A stretch of 64,000 nucleotides of DNA from Scandinavium ludwigii_A (GCA_050516505.1 CP191518.1:1612001-1676000); one strand, 5' to 3'. Shown: positions 35,040 through 44,344, counted from the first letter of the stretch. Made by a program: numbers and translations. Notes: generated from the sequence alone by a model not told the origin.

Positions 35040-35588
35040 ATGACGGTGCAGCAGGTAAAAAGACGGCCTTTAAGCCGCTATCTCAAAGACTTCAAACACA
35101 GCCAGACGCATTGTGCCCACTGCCACAAAATGCTTGATCGCATTACGCTTGTGCGCAGCGGGGAAATCGTCAACAAAATCGCCATTTCCCGCCTCGATAC
35201 CTTAATGGACGAAGCCGACTGGCTGCAGGAGCGCCGCGAGTGGGTCGCGCTGTGCCGTTTCTGCGGCGATCTGCACTGCAAAGAGCAGAGCGACTTCTTC
35301 GATATCCTCGGCTTTAAACAGTATCTGTTCGAACAAACTGACATGAGTCCAGGCACCGTGCGCGAATATGTGGTGCGCCTGCGTCGCCTCGGCAATCATC
35401 TGTCGGCCCTGAAAATCGACCGCGAACTGCTCGATGGCGAAGCGGACGAAAATCTTGCGCCGTGGCTTCCGCAGACCAGCACCAATAATTACCGCATCGC
35501 GCTGCGAAAATATGCGCAATTCAAAAACCTGCGCGCGGTGGTGGGCCAGCAGAAGTTCGCGTATCAGGCAATCTCTGAGTTATATTAA
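35040..35588 (+). CDS. fliZ: FliZ, RpoS antagonist / flagellar regulator
   Basis: 182 residues. N-terminal MTVQQVKRRPLSRYLKDFKHSQTHCAHCHKMLDRITLV and the tyrosine-recombinase-like helical part GTVREYVVRLRRLGNHL, TSTNNYRIALRKYAQFK. FliZ binds sigma-S type promoters and blocks curli and other RpoS genes while supporting motility. Ribosome site CAGGAG precedes the ATG. The last 20 residues differ from E. coli. Confidence 0.95.
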   Translation: MTVQQVKRRPLSRYLKDFKHSQTHCAHCHKMLDRITLVRSGEIVNKIAISRLDTLMDEADWLQERREWVALCRFCGDLHCKEQSDFFDILGFKQYLFEQTDMSPGTVREYVVRLRRLGNHLSALKIDRELLDGEADENLAPWLPQTSTNNYRIALRKYAQFKNLRAVVGQQKFAYQAISELY

Positions 35589-35672
35589 ATTTGAATGGCA
35601 TATAACGGACGGGTATTAGCTGTTTTTCCCAAACGTCTTACACTGCAAAAAATTCGAATTTTCGGGGGAATG

Positions 35673-36473
35673 ATGAAATTAGCATTTATGGGCCGTCAGG
35701 CTCTGATGGGAATGATGGCCGTGGCGCTGGTCGCCGGGGCGAGCGTGAAAACCTTCGCGGCAGAAAACCTGCTGAGCCAGGTTAAAGAGCGCGGTTCACT
35801 GCGCGTGGGCCTGGAAGGCACGTATCCTCCGTTTAGCTTCCAGGGCGATGACGGCAAACTGACCGGCTTTGAAGTGGAATTCGCACAGGAGCTGGCGAAG
35901 CATCTGGGCGTGAAAGCGGACCTTAAACCGACCAAATGGGACGGGATGCTGGCCTCGCTGGATTCCAAACGTATCGACGTGGTGATTAACCAGGTCACCA
36001 TTTCTGACGTGCGTAAGAAGAAGTATGACTTCTCCACGCCGTATACCGTGTCCGGTGTTCAGGCGCTGGTGAAAAAAGGCAACGAAGGCGTTATCAAGAC
36101 CGCGGCTGACCTGAAAGGCAAAAAAGTCGGCGTGGGTCTGGGTACTAACTACGAAGAGTGGCTGCGCCAGAACGTGCAGGGCGTAGACGTGCGTACCTAT
36201 GATGACGATCCGACGAAATACCAGGATCTGCGCGTAGGCCGTATCGATGCCATTCTGGTTGACCGTCTGGCGGCGTTGGATCTGGTGAAGAAAACCAACA
36301 ATACGCTGGCTGTCACCGGTGAAGCATTCTCCCGTCAGGAGTCTGGTGTTGCGCTGCGTAAAGGCAACGAAGACATGCTGAAAGCCATTGATGCCGCGAT
36401 GGCGGAGATGCAGAAAGACGGTAGTCTGAAAGCGCTGTCTGAAAAATGGTTCGGCGCTGACGTCACCAAATAA
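35673..36473 (+). CDS. tcyJ: TcyJ (FliY), cystine-binding periplasmic protein
   Basis: 266 residues from ATG at 35673 (GGGGGAA upstream; an ATG one codon earlier is equally possible). Signal peptide MKLAFMGRQALMGMMAVALVAGASVKTFA, then a family 3 solute-binding domain: LRVGLEGTYPPFSFQGDDGKLTGFEVEFAQELAKHLGV. It binds L-cystine, and probably djenkolate and diaminopimelate, for the TcyLN transporter. The old name fliY reflects only location. A strong hairpin follows, so downstream genes may be expressed less. Confidence 0.96.
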   Translation: MKLAFMGRQALMGMMAVALVAGASVKTFAAENLLSQVKERGSLRVGLEGTYPPFSFQGDDGKLTGFEVEFAQELAKHLGVKADLKPTKWDGMLASLDSKRIDVVINQVTISDVRKKKYDFSTPYTVSGVQALVKKGNEGVIKTAADLKGKKVGVGLGTNYEEWLRQNVQGVDVRTYDDDPTKYQDLRVGRIDAILVDRLAALDLVKKTNNTLAVTGEAFSRQESGVALRKGNEDMLKAIDAAMAEMQKDGSLKALSEKWFGADVTK

Positions 36474-36567
36474 AAGTAAAACGGTTAGCGCTCTCTGTCG
36501 GAGAGGAGTGGGTGAGGGCATCAGGCCGCACAATTGGCCTCTTGCCTACAAACCACCCAGCTAATCA

Positions 36568-36599
36568 CTTAAAAGGTGCTCTTAAGAGCACCTTTTTTT
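36568..36599 (+). terminator. Terminator between tcyJ and dcyD
   Basis: AAAGGTGCTCTT is followed directly by its complement AAGAGCACCTTT and a T-run, a 12-bp palindromic stem. It lies 49 bases before the dcyD ATG and probably reduces read-through from tcyJ, whose binding protein is needed in excess. Confidence 0.9.
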
Positions 36600-36647
36600 A
36601 TTTCGCCCGCAACTGTGTGCATAATAAAAAGAAAATCAGGAGGTGCT

Positions 36648-37634
36648 ATGTCACTGCAAAACCTTACTCGCTTCCCACGGCTGGAATTTATTGGTGCACC
36701 GACGCCGCTGGAATACCTGCCGCGTCTGTCCGACTACCTGGGCCGCGAAATTCTTATTAAGCGCGATGACGTCACGCCGATGGCGATGGGCGGCAACAAG
36801 CTGCGTAAGCTTGAATTTCTCGCCGCAGATGCGCTGCGTGAAGGCGCGGATACGCTGATTACCGCGGGGGCGATTCAGTCCAACCACGTGCGCCAGACGG
36901 CGGCGGTGGCGGCGAAGCTTGGCCTGAACTGTATCGCGCTGCTGGAAAACCCGATTGGCACCAAAGCAGAAAACTATCTGAGCAACGGCAATCGCCTGCT
37001 GCTGGATTATTTCAACGTGCAGGTCGAGATGTGCGATGCACTGACTGACCCCAATCGTCAGATGGAAGCGCTGGCGACCCGCGTCGAAGCCCAGGGCTTT
37101 CGTCCGTATGTGATCCCGGTCGGCGGCTCTAACGCACTGGGTGCGCTGGGCTATGTTGAAAGCGCGCTGGAAATCGCCCAGCAATGTGAAGGCGCCGTGT
37201 CGCTCTCGTCTGTTGTGGTCGCCTCCGGTAGCGCAGGCACCCACGCGGGTCTGGCTGTCGGTTTAGAACAACTGATGCCCGATGTCGAACTGATTGGCGT
37301 CACCGTTTCCCGAAGCGTTGCCGATCAGAAACCGAAAGTGGTCACGCTGCAACAGGCGGTGGCAGAAAGCCTCGAGCTGAAGGCCAACGCGGACATCACG
37401 CTTTGGGATGACTATTTCGCGCCGGGCTACGGCACGCCAAACGACGAAGGCATGGAAGCGGTGAAACTGCTGGCCCGCCTGGAAGGGATTTTGCTGGACC
37501 CGGTGTACACCGGTAAGGCGATGGCCGGACTCATTGACGGCATCAGCCAGAAACGCTTTAAGGATGAAGGCCCGATTCTGTTTGTGCACACCGGCGGCGC
37601 TCCGGCGCTGTTTGCCTATCATCCACACGTATAA
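36648..37634 (+). CDS. dcyD: DcyD, D-cysteine desulfhydrase
   Basis: 328 residues from ATG at 36648 with AGGAGGT upstream; the longer frame from 36576 reads through the terminator. PLP-dependent fold type II: Lys in GGNKLRKLEFLAADA, substrate site AIQSNHVRQTAAVAAKLG, and the phosphate loop VVVASGSAGTHAGLAVGL. It converts D-cysteine to pyruvate, ammonia and sulfide. Between the cystine-binding protein and its transporter, consistent with cystine import and detoxification. Confidence 0.96.
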   Translation: MSLQNLTRFPRLEFIGAPTPLEYLPRLSDYLGREILIKRDDVTPMAMGGNKLRKLEFLAADALREGADTLITAGAIQSNHVRQTAAVAAKLGLNCIALLENPIGTKAENYLSNGNRLLLDYFNVQVEMCDALTDPNRQMEALATRVEAQGFRPYVIPVGGSNALGALGYVESALEIAQQCEGAVSLSSVVVASGSAGTHAGLAVGLEQLMPDVELIGVTVSRSVADQKPKVVTLQQAVAESLELKANADITLWDDYFAPGYGTPNDEGMEAVKLLARLEGILLDPVYTGKAMAGLIDGISQKRFKDEGPILFVHTGGAPALFAYHPHV

Positions 37635-37646
37635 AAAGAAGCCATA

Positions 37647-38315
37647 ATGCAAGAAAGTATCCAACTGGTTATCGATTCGCTGCCTTATTTGCTCAAAGGC
37701 GCGGTGTTCACGCTACAACTGAGTATTGGCGGGATGTTCTTCGGCCTGGTGCTGGGTTTTATCCTGGCGCTGATGCGCATGTCTGCCATCGGGCCGGTAC
37801 GCTGGATTGCCCGTTTTTACACCTCGATTTTCCGCGGTACGCCGCTCATCGCCCAGCTGTTCATGATCTATTACGGTCTGCCGCAGTTTGGTATCGAGCT
37901 GGATCCGATTCCGGCCGCGATGATTGGCCTGTCGCTCAATACCGCGGCGTATACCTCTGAAACGCTGCGTGCGGCGATTTCCTCGATTGATAAAGGTCAG
38001 TGGGAAGCCGCGGCGAGTATCGGCATGACACCATGGCAAACGCTGCGTCGCGCGATCCTGCCGCAGGCCGCACGTGTAGCGCTACCGCCGTTGTCGAACA
38101 GCTTCATTAGCCTGGTGAAAGACACCTCGCTTGCGGCAACCATTCAGGTGCCGGAACTGTTCCGCCAGGCGCAGCTTATCACCTCGCGTACGCTGGAAGT
38201 GTTCACCATGTACCTGGCCGCATCGCTGATTTACTGGGTGATGGCGACCGTGCTGTCCGCATTACAGAACTACTTCGAAAACCAGCTGAACCGCCAGGAG
38301 CGTGACCCGAAATGA
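37647..38315 (+). CDS. tcyL: TcyL (YecS), cystine ABC transporter permease
   Basis: 222 residues. HisM-type permease with membrane spans around LQLSIGGMFFGLVLGFILALM and an EAA loop EAAASIGMTPWQTLRRAILPQA that contacts the ATPase. Forms the inner membrane channel for cystine with TcyN and TcyJ. Four-base overlap with tcyN. Confidence 0.96.
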   Translation: MQESIQLVIDSLPYLLKGAVFTLQLSIGGMFFGLVLGFILALMRMSAIGPVRWIARFYTSIFRGTPLIAQLFMIYYGLPQFGIELDPIPAAMIGLSLNTAAYTSETLRAAISSIDKGQWEAAASIGMTPWQTLRRAILPQAARVALPPLSNSFISLVKDTSLAATIQVPELFRQAQLITSRTLEVFTMYLAASLIYWVMATVLSALQNYFENQLNRQERDPK

Positions 38316-39064
38316 GTGCTATCGACGTTAAAAACCTGGTCAAAAAATTCCACGGTCAGACGGTGCTGCACGGGATCGATCTGGAAGTGAAAGAGGGCGA
38401 AGTGGTGGCGATTATCGGGCCGAGCGGCTCGGGAAAAACGACGCTGCTGCGCAGCATCAACCTGCTGGAACAGCCGGAAAGCGGCACGATTCGGGTGGGT
38501 GATATCACCATCGACGCCGCGCGTCCGTTGAGTCAGCAAAAAGGGCTGATTCGCAACTTACGCCAGCATGTCGGATTTGTGTTTCAGAACTTCAATTTAT
38601 TCCCGCACCGCACGGTGATGGAAAACATCATTGAAGGGCCGGTGATCGTCAAAGGGGAAAGCAAAAGCGAAGCGACCACGCTGGCGCGCGAACTGCTGGC
38701 GAAAGTGGGGCTGTCGGGCAAAGAAACCAGCTATCCACGACGCTTATCCGGTGGGCAGCAGCAGCGTGTGGCCATTGCCCGGGCGCTGGCCATGCGTCCG
38801 GACGTCATCCTGTTTGATGAACCGACCTCTGCGCTGGATCCGGAGCTGGTGGGCGAGGTGTTAAGCACCATTCGCCAGCTGGCTCAGGAGAAACGCACGA
38901 TGGTGATTGTAACCCACGAAATGAGCTTTGCGCGCGACGTCGCCGACCGTGCCATTTTCATGGATCAGGGCAGGATCGTGGAGCAAGGCGACGCGAAATC
39001 ACTGTTTGCTAATCCGCAGCAGCCGCGTACCCGTCAGTTCCTCGAAAAATTCCTCATGCAGTAA
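38312..39064 (+). CDS. tcyN: TcyN (YecC), cystine ABC transporter ATPase
   Basis: 250 residues. Walker A GPSGSGKTT, Q-loop FVFQNFNLFPHRTV, signature LSGGQQQRVAIARALAM, Walker B VILFDEPTSALD and switch His in VIVTHEMSFA. It powers TcyL. Last gene of the cystine operon; a weak GTGGCC/GGCCAC hairpin without T-run follows. The gap 39065-39324 holds no other gene. Confidence 0.97.
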   Translation: MSAIDVKNLVKKFHGQTVLHGIDLEVKEGEVVAIIGPSGSGKTTLLRSINLLEQPESGTIRVGDITIDAARPLSQQKGLIRNLRQHVGFVFQNFNLFPHRTVMENIIEGPVIVKGESKSEATTLARELLAKVGLSGKETSYPRRLSGGQQQRVAIARALAMRPDVILFDEPTSALDPELVGEVLSTIRQLAQEKRTMVIVTHEMSFARDVADRAIFMDQGRIVEQGDAKSLFANPQQPRTRQFLEKFLMQ

Positions 39065-39324
39065 AGCCACGTGGCCTGGTAACGCCGGGCCACGCATTCC
39101 TGTCAGTCAGAAATTTTACTTAAGTTAAATCTCCCTTTCTAACCGCCACCCATTGCGCTCTGCAACGTAAGCAAATTCTGCTCATCCACCTGTTTGTCCT
39201 GTTAAAGCGGCATATTTCAGATTATTTCTGCTTAGCAGGATATTTTATATATATAAATAAGGTTTATGTGTTAGCTTGTTGTATTCATAGGAATGATAAT
39301 CACTCAGGAGTTTTTTCGTCAGGT

Positions 39325-40047
39325 ATGAGGGACATCGATTTTTTTCAGTGGCGGAAGGATATATCGCAACAATTTCAGTCTGCCACGGCAAATGACCAGG
39401 TCTATGCCATTTTGCAACAGCAAACTCACTCACTGGAATATGACTGGTTCGCCCTATGCGTGCGCCATCCGGTTCCCTTCACCCGCCCCAAACTCTCCTT
39501 GCACACCACCTATCCCAAAGCATGGATGGACCATTACCAGGCCGAAAATTATTTCACCATCGATCCGGTGCTGAAAGCCGAAAATTACCGCAACGGGCAT
39601 CTGCCGTGGAGCGAGTGCTTATTCAGCGAAACGCCAGCGTTCTGGGATGCGGCGCGTGATCACGGTTTACGTCGAGGAATAACGCAGTCGCTGATGCTGC
39701 CCAATCGTGCGCTAGGTTTTTTATCGGTATCGCGGCAGAGCAACCAGGCCAACCCGTTATCAGACGATGAAACCGAAATGCGGCTGCAGGCGTTGATGGA
39801 GTTCAGTCTTGCTTCGCTGGTGCGAATGGAAGATACGATGGTGACGGCGCCGGAAATGAAATTCAGTAAGCGCGAACTGGAAATTTTGAAGTGGACGGCG
39901 GAAGGGAAGACTTCATCGGAAATAGCGATAATCTTGTCGATATCCGAGAATACGGTGAATTTCCATCAGAAGAATATGCAGAAGAAATTTAACGCGCCAA
40001 ACAAAACGCAGATTGCCTGTTATGCCGCCGCGATTGGGATTATCTGA
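39325..40047 (+). CDS. sdiA: SdiA, LuxR-type acyl-homoserine lactone receptor
   Basis: 240 residues from ATG at 39325 (MRDIDFFQWRKDISQQF). N-terminal autoinducer-binding domain with LEYDWFALCVRHPVPFTRPKLSLHTTYPKAW and FTIDPVLK, C-terminal LuxR helix-turn-helix FSKRELEILKWTAEGKTSSEIAIILSISENTVNFHQKNMQKK. SdiA senses AHLs made by other species, as no luxI is nearby. The ligand domain diverges more from E. coli than the DNA-binding domain. Alone on its transcript, convergent with yecF. Confidence 0.95.
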   Translation: MRDIDFFQWRKDISQQFQSATANDQVYAILQQQTHSLEYDWFALCVRHPVPFTRPKLSLHTTYPKAWMDHYQAENYFTIDPVLKAENYRNGHLPWSECLFSETPAFWDAARDHGLRRGITQSLMLPNRALGFLSVSRQSNQANPLSDDETEMRLQALMEFSLASLVRMEDTMVTAPEMKFSKRELEILKWTAEGKTSSEIAIILSISENTVNFHQKNMQKKFNAPNKTQIACYAAAIGII

Positions 40048-40063
40048 CCGCACCCAATGCGAA

Positions 40064-40089
40064 ACCGGCTGCGATGAATCGCAGCCGGT
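40064..40089. terminator. Palindromic hairpin between sdiA and yecF
   Basis: ACCGGCTGCGAT and ATCGCAGCCGGT are perfect complements separated by GA. The position between convergent genes suggests a shared 3' end, although no long T-run follows on either side. Confidence 0.6.
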
Positions 40090-40095
40090 ATTGAA

Positions 40096-40320
40096 TCACT
40101 GGCGGTAAGCTTGTTTAATTTGCTTAACGGTGCTGGAAAATACGGCCGCCTGAGCTTCATCTTCCATCTGCGTGATTTGCTTTTCCATTTTAAGAATCAC
40201 GCGTCCTGCGTCTGCTTGACCCATCGCCTGCAACATCAGCGCCAGCAGTCCTTTCAGGCAAGAAACTTCTTGGGACAATTGTTGATTATTTTCAGCAGTG
40301 GAAAAATCAGGAGTGCTCAT
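40096..40320 (-). CDS. yecF: YecF, DUF2594 protein
   Basis: 74 residues: MSTPDFSTAENNQQLSQEVSCLKGLLALMLQAMGQADAGRVILKMEKQ..., nearly the same as E. coli YecF. Helical, soluble, function unknown. Sits between sdiA and uvrY as in E. coli. Confidence 0.93.
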   Translation of the reverse strand: MSTPDFSTAENNQQLSQEVSCLKGLLALMLQAMGQADAGRVILKMEKQITQMEDEAQAAVFSSTVKQIKQAYRQ

Positions 40321-40776
40321 CTATTTCCTCGTTGGATTTCAGCGCGCATACGCGGGGGGTGTTTCAGTAAAGGTCGCGCAGTATACCACAGGGATCAGTA
40401 AAAACGGGAGCGCGGGATTTTTGTCCTCTGATCTGAGGTGCTTACACATATTAATCGCGCACAAGAAATCGCCTAATGCTTATTTGTTTCTTTCTGGTTC
40501 AAGCCCCGTTAATTGTTGTTACATTTTTTCGAGTGTATTTATCATCAATGTAAAACGCGTGTTTTCAGAAAATTGTTGAAGGCAGGCGTTTAAAAACAGG
40601 GTTGTCGTATCTGACTGTTTTGTGGATGTTTCCAGTAGATGTAAATTCTAATTTCCAGAAGGCCAAGTAAATTCCTAAATGAGAAATTTTTTACCTTTCA
40701 TTGTCGAGATAAAACCCGTTAATATGGACGCGAATTTAGAGGCAGTTGCGTTATCCCTATTCTGGAGATTATTCCT
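40321..40776. other. Intergenic region upstream of uvrY
   Basis: 456 bases without a convincing gene; a 93-codon open frame across it has no family match and poor composition. It should contain the divergent yecF and uvrY promoters. AT content rises toward uvrY, and TTATTCTGGAGA-type sequence (TCTGGAGATT) supplies the uvrY ribosome site. I could not assign promoter boxes with confidence. Confidence 0.5.
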
Positions 40777-41433
40777 TTGATCAACATCCTTCTTGTTGAT
40801 GACCACGAACTAGTGCGCGCAGGGATACGACGCATTCTCGAAGATATAAAGGGTATTAAAGTTGTTGGTGAAGTTGGCTGTGGCGAAGATGCGGTGAAAT
40901 GGTGCCGCGCAAACCCGGTTGACGTCGTGCTCATGGACATGAATATGCCAGGTATTGGCGGGCTGGAAGCCACGCGCAAGATTGCGCGCTCCACCACAGA
41001 TACTCGAGTCATCATGTTAACCGTACACACGGAAAACCCCCTGCCCGCAAAAGTGATGCAAGCTGGGGCCGCAGGCTACCTTACTAAAGGTGCCGCACCA
41101 CAGGAGGTGGTCAACGCCATCCGCTCCGTATTTGCGGGACAGCGTTACATCGCGTCAGATATCGCTCAGCAAATGGCGCTGAGTCAAATTGAGCCAAAAT
41201 CAACGGAATCCCCGTTTGCCAGTTTGTCTGAACGTGAATTGCAGATTATGCTGATGATCACCAAAGGTCAGAAGGTGACTGAGATTTCAGAACAATTGAA
41301 TCTCAGCCCGAAAACGGTGAACAGCTATCGTTATCGTATGTTTAGCAAATTAAACATTCATGGCGATGTTGAGCTGACTCACCTGGCAATTCGCCATGGC
41401 CTGTGTAATGCGGAGTCGTTAGCAAGTCAGTGA
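40777..41433 (+). CDS. uvrY: UvrY, response regulator of the BarA/UvrY system
   Basis: 218 residues, TTG start at 40777 as in E. coli (MINILLVDDHELVRAGIRRILED). Receiver domain with acidic pair DD near residue 8, phosphorylated Asp in VVLMDMNMPG (about 54), Lys in YLTKGAAP; LuxR helix-turn-helix LSERELQIMLMITKGQKVTEISEQLNLSPKTVNSYRYRMFSKL. Phosphorylated by BarA it activates csrB/csrC and so carbon-storage control. It overlaps uvrC by four bases. Confidence 0.97.
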   Translation: MINILLVDDHELVRAGIRRILEDIKGIKVVGEVGCGEDAVKWCRANPVDVVLMDMNMPGIGGLEATRKIARSTTDTRVIMLTVHTENPLPAKVMQAGAAGYLTKGAAPQEVVNAIRSVFAGQRYIASDIAQQMALSQIEPKSTESPFASLSERELQIMLMITKGQKVTEISEQLNLSPKTVNSYRYRMFSKLNIHGDVELTHLAIRHGLCNAESLASQ

Positions 41434-43262
41434 GTGATGTATTTGATTCAAAAGCCTTTCTAAAAACCGTGACCAGTCAGCCCGGCGTCTATCGTATGTA
41501 CGATGCTGGCGGCACGGTTATTTACGTCGGCAAAGCCAAAGATCTCAAAAAACGCCTTTCCAGCTACTTTCGTAGCAACCTTGGCTCACGCAAAACCGAA
41601 GCGCTCGTCGGGCAAATTTCCCAGATAGATGTCACTGTTACGCACACCGAAACGGAAGCGCTGTTGCTTGAACATAACTACATCAAGCTCTATCAGCCGC
41701 GCTATAACGTTTTGTTGCGCGATGACAAATCCTATCCGTTTATTTTCCTGAGTGGCGATACCCACCCGCGGCTGGCGATGCACCGCGGCGCGAAGCACGC
41801 GAAAGGCGAATATTTCGGTCCGTTCCCGAATGGCTACGCGGTTCGTGAGACACTGGCGTTGTTGCAGAAAATCTTCCCGATTCGTCAGTGTGAAAACAGC
41901 GTCTACCGCAACCGCTCGCGTCCCTGTCTGCAATATCAGATTGGCCGCTGTCTCGGACCGTGCGTTGCAGGGCTGGTGAGCGAAGACGAGTACGCGCAGC
42001 AGGTTGAATACGTGCGCCTGTTTCTGGCCGGAAAAGACGAGCAGGTTGTGAATCAGCTGGTGGCCCGGATGGAAAAAGCCAGCCAGTCGCTGGCGTTTGA
42101 GGAAGCCGGACGCATTCGTGACCAGATTCAGGCAGTGCGTCGCGTTACAGAAAAACAGTTCGTTTCTAACGAAGGCGACGATCTGGATGTGATCGGTGTG
42201 GCCTTTAACGGCGGCATGGCCTGCGTTCATGTGCTGTTTATCCGTCAGGGTAAAGTGCTCGGCAGCCGCAGTTATTTCCCGAAAGTCCCGGCGGGCACCG
42301 AGCCTGTCGAGGTGGTTGAAACGTTTGTCGGTCAGTTTTATCTGCAAGGCAGCCAGGCGCGTACACTGCCGGGCGAAATCCTGCTCGATTTTAATCTTGG
42401 CGACAAAACACTGCTGGCTGATTCCCTTTCAGAACTTGCTGGCCGACGCATCAATATTCAGACCAAGCCGCGCGGTGATCGTGCGCGTTACCTGAAGCTG
42501 GCGCGGACCAACGCGGCGACCGCGCTGGTCACTAAGCTTTCGCAGCAGTCGACCATCCATCAGCGTCTGCAGGCGCTGGCGACACAGCTCAAGCTGCCGG
42601 AAGTGAAGCGCATGGAGTGTTTTGACATCAGTCACACCATGGGCGAGCAAACCGTGGCGTCCTGCGTGGTGTTTGACAGCAACGGCCCGCTGCGTGCGGA
42701 ATATCGTCGCTACAACATTGCCGGCATTACGCCTGGCGATGACTATGCGGCGATGAATCAGGTGCTGCGCCGTCGTTATGGCAAAGATATCGAAGAGAGC
42801 AAAATCCCCGACGTGATTCTGATTGACGGCGGGAAAGGGCAGTTAGGTCAGGCGAAGCAGGTTTTTGCCGAGCTTGAGGTCAACTGGGACAAACAGCATC
42901 CGCTGCTGCTCGGGGTGGCCAAAGGCAGTGACCGTAAAGCCGGTCTGGAAACACTGTACTTCGAACCGGAAGGTGAGGGCTTTAACCTGCCGTCCGATTC
43001 GCCCGCGTTGCACGTCATTCAGCACATTCGCGATGAATCGCACGATCACGCTATCGCCGGGCACCGTAAAAAACGGGCGAAAGTGAAAAGTACCAGTACC
43101 CTTGAGACCATTGAGGGCGTGGGGCCGAAGCGTCGTCAGATGCTGTTGAAATATATGGGCGGGCTGCAAGGTCTGCAAAAAGCGAGCGTCGAAGATATTG
43201 CGAAAGTGCCGGGCATTTCGCACGGTCTGGCAGAAAAGATCTTCTACTCGTTGAAACATTAG
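41430..43262 (+). CDS. uvrC: UvrC, excinuclease ABC subunit C
   Basis: 610 residues, GTG start overlapping the uvrY stop (GTGA). N-terminal GIY-YIG nuclease domain (GVYRMYDAGGTVIYVGKAKDLKKRLSSYF) for the 3' incision, a UvrB-binding UVR motif (VNQLVARMEKASQSLAFEEAGRIRDQIQAV), C-terminal RNase H-like endonuclease for the 5' incision (ECFDISHTMGEQTVASCVVF, LIDGGKGQLGQA) and a tandem HhH domain (LETIEGVGPKRRQMLLKYMGGLQGL). Nucleotide excision repair. Confidence 0.98.
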   Translation: MSDVFDSKAFLKTVTSQPGVYRMYDAGGTVIYVGKAKDLKKRLSSYFRSNLGSRKTEALVGQISQIDVTVTHTETEALLLEHNYIKLYQPRYNVLLRDDKSYPFIFLSGDTHPRLAMHRGAKHAKGEYFGPFPNGYAVRETLALLQKIFPIRQCENSVYRNRSRPCLQYQIGRCLGPCVAGLVSEDEYAQQVEYVRLFLAGKDEQVVNQLVARMEKASQSLAFEEAGRIRDQIQAVRRVTEKQFVSNEGDDLDVIGVAFNGGMACVHVLFIRQGKVLGSRSYFPKVPAGTEPVEVVETFVGQFYLQGSQARTLPGEILLDFNLGDKTLLADSLSELAGRRINIQTKPRGDRARYLKLARTNAATALVTKLSQQSTIHQRLQALATQLKLPEVKRMECFDISHTMGEQTVASCVVFDSNGPLRAEYRRYNIAGITPGDDYAAMNQVLRRRYGKDIEESKIPDVILIDGGKGQLGQAKQVFAELEVNWDKQHPLLLGVAKGSDRKAGLETLYFEPEGEGFNLPSDSPALHVIQHIRDESHDHAIAGHRKKRAKVKSTSTLETIEGVGPKRRQMLLKYMGGLQGLQKASVEDIAKVPGISHGLAEKIFYSLKH

Positions 43263-43317
43263 GGGCTCTGTAGCAACATAGGGCTAATTTTACTGACAAC
43301 AGATAGTTACCGTCGCC

Positions 43318-43866
43318 ATGCAATTTAATATCCCTACGTTGCTCACATTGTTCCGCGTCATCCTGATCCCATTTTTCGTGCTGGCGTTCTATCTGCCCTT
43401 CGTCTGGGCTCCGTTTGCCTGTGCGTTTATCTTCTTCGTTGCGGCGATAACTGACTGGTTTGACGGCTATCTGGCGCGTCGCTGGAACCAGAGCACCCGT
43501 TTCGGGGCGTTCCTCGACCCGGTTGCCGACAAGGTCATGGTCGCCATCGCGATGGTGCTGGTCGTCGAACATTATCACTCCTGGTGGGTGACCCTCCCGG
43601 CCGCGACCATGATTGCCCGTGAAATTATCATTTCCGCACTGCGTGAATGGATGGCGGAGCTGGGTAAACGCAGCAACGTGGCGGTGTCATGGATTGGTAA
43701 AGTCAAAACCACGGCCCAAATGGCGGCGCTGGTGTGGATGCTGTGGCGTCCGAACGAGTGGGTAGAGTGGGCAGGCATCGGTCTGTTTATGGTCGCGGCG
43801 GTGCTGACGCTGTGGTCAATGTTCCAGTATTTGAATGCAGCGCGCGGCGATTTGCTTGAACAGTGA
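43318..43866 (+). CDS. pgsA: PgsA, phosphatidylglycerophosphate synthase
   Basis: 182 residues, multi-span membrane enzyme. The CDP-alcohol phosphotransferase motif D-x2-DG-x2-AR-x8-G-x3-D-x3-D appears as DWFDGYLARRWNQSTRFGAF followed by LDPVADK. It condenses CDP-diacylglycerol with glycerol-3-phosphate, the first step to phosphatidylglycerol and cardiolipin; essential. ATG in GTCGCCATG; 55 bases after uvrC. Confidence 0.97.
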   Translation: MQFNIPTLLTLFRVILIPFFVLAFYLPFVWAPFACAFIFFVAAITDWFDGYLARRWNQSTRFGAFLDPVADKVMVAIAMVLVVEHYHSWWVTLPAATMIAREIIISALREWMAELGKRSNVAVSWIGKVKTTAQMAALVWMLWRPNEWVEWAGIGLFMVAAVLTLWSMFQYLNAARGDLLEQ

Positions 43867-43916
43867 TCGTTTCGACGTAAATTTCATCAAACGATCCGCT
43901 GCGGTGAAAATTAACG

Positions 43917-43944
43917 TTGACTCATTGCGTCAGGTAAGTAGAAT
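43917..43944 (+). promoter_or_regulatory. Promoter of the glyW-cysT-leuZ tRNA operon
   Basis: TTGACT (43917-43922), 16 bases, TAGAAT (43939-43944), followed by a GC-rich discriminator GCAACGC typical of stringently controlled stable-RNA promoters. About 65 bases upstream of the first tRNA. Confidence 0.75.
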
Positions 43945-44016
43945 GCAACGCATCGAACGGCAGCACAGCTTGCCAGACGGTAACAAAATCAAATGATTAA
44001 GTTAGTCATCTGATCT

Positions 44017-44092
<76 letters not shown>

Positions 44093-44129
44093 GTTTAAAA
44101 GCATCGGCAATTGCGGGTGTGAGTAATTT

Positions 44130-44203
44130 GGCGCGTTAGCAAAGCGGTTATGTAGCGGATTGCAAATCCGTCTAGTCCGGTTCGACTCCGGAACGCGCCT
44201 CCA
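44130..44203 (+). tRNA. cysT: tRNA-Cys (GCA)
   Basis: 74 bases, GGCGCGTTAGCAAAGCGG... to GAACGCGCCTCCA. Anticodon loop GATTGCAAATC gives GCA. Single-copy cysteine tRNA of enterobacteria, second in the operon. Confidence 0.98.
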
Positions 44204-44215
44204 CTTTATTCCCGA

Positions 44216-44302
44216 GGCCGGATGGTGGAATCGGTAGACACAAGGGATTTAAAATCCCTCGGCGTTCGCGCTGTGTGGGTTCAAGTCCCACTCCGGCTAC
44301 CA
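44216..44302 (+). tRNA. leuZ: tRNA-Leu (TAA), prophage attachment gene
   Basis: 87 bases, class II: GGCCGGATGGTGGAATCGG... with anticodon in GGGATTTAAAATCCC (TAA) and 3' end ACTCCGGCTACCA. The acceptor is GGCCGGA/TCCGGCT, with G1:U72 wobble as in E. coli; positions 2:71 are G:C here where I recall C:G in E. coli. The prophage integrase starts 126 bases beyond, so the 3' part of this gene should be the left attachment site. Confidence 0.96.
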
Positions 44303-44344
44303 TGGGAAAAAAAGAATAAAATCAATGATAAGCAGTGTCGTGTA

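Noticed and set aside
40298..40579. 93-codon frame upstream of uvrY
   Set aside because: Begins inside yecF on the other strand, no ribosome site, no family match; left as intergenic.
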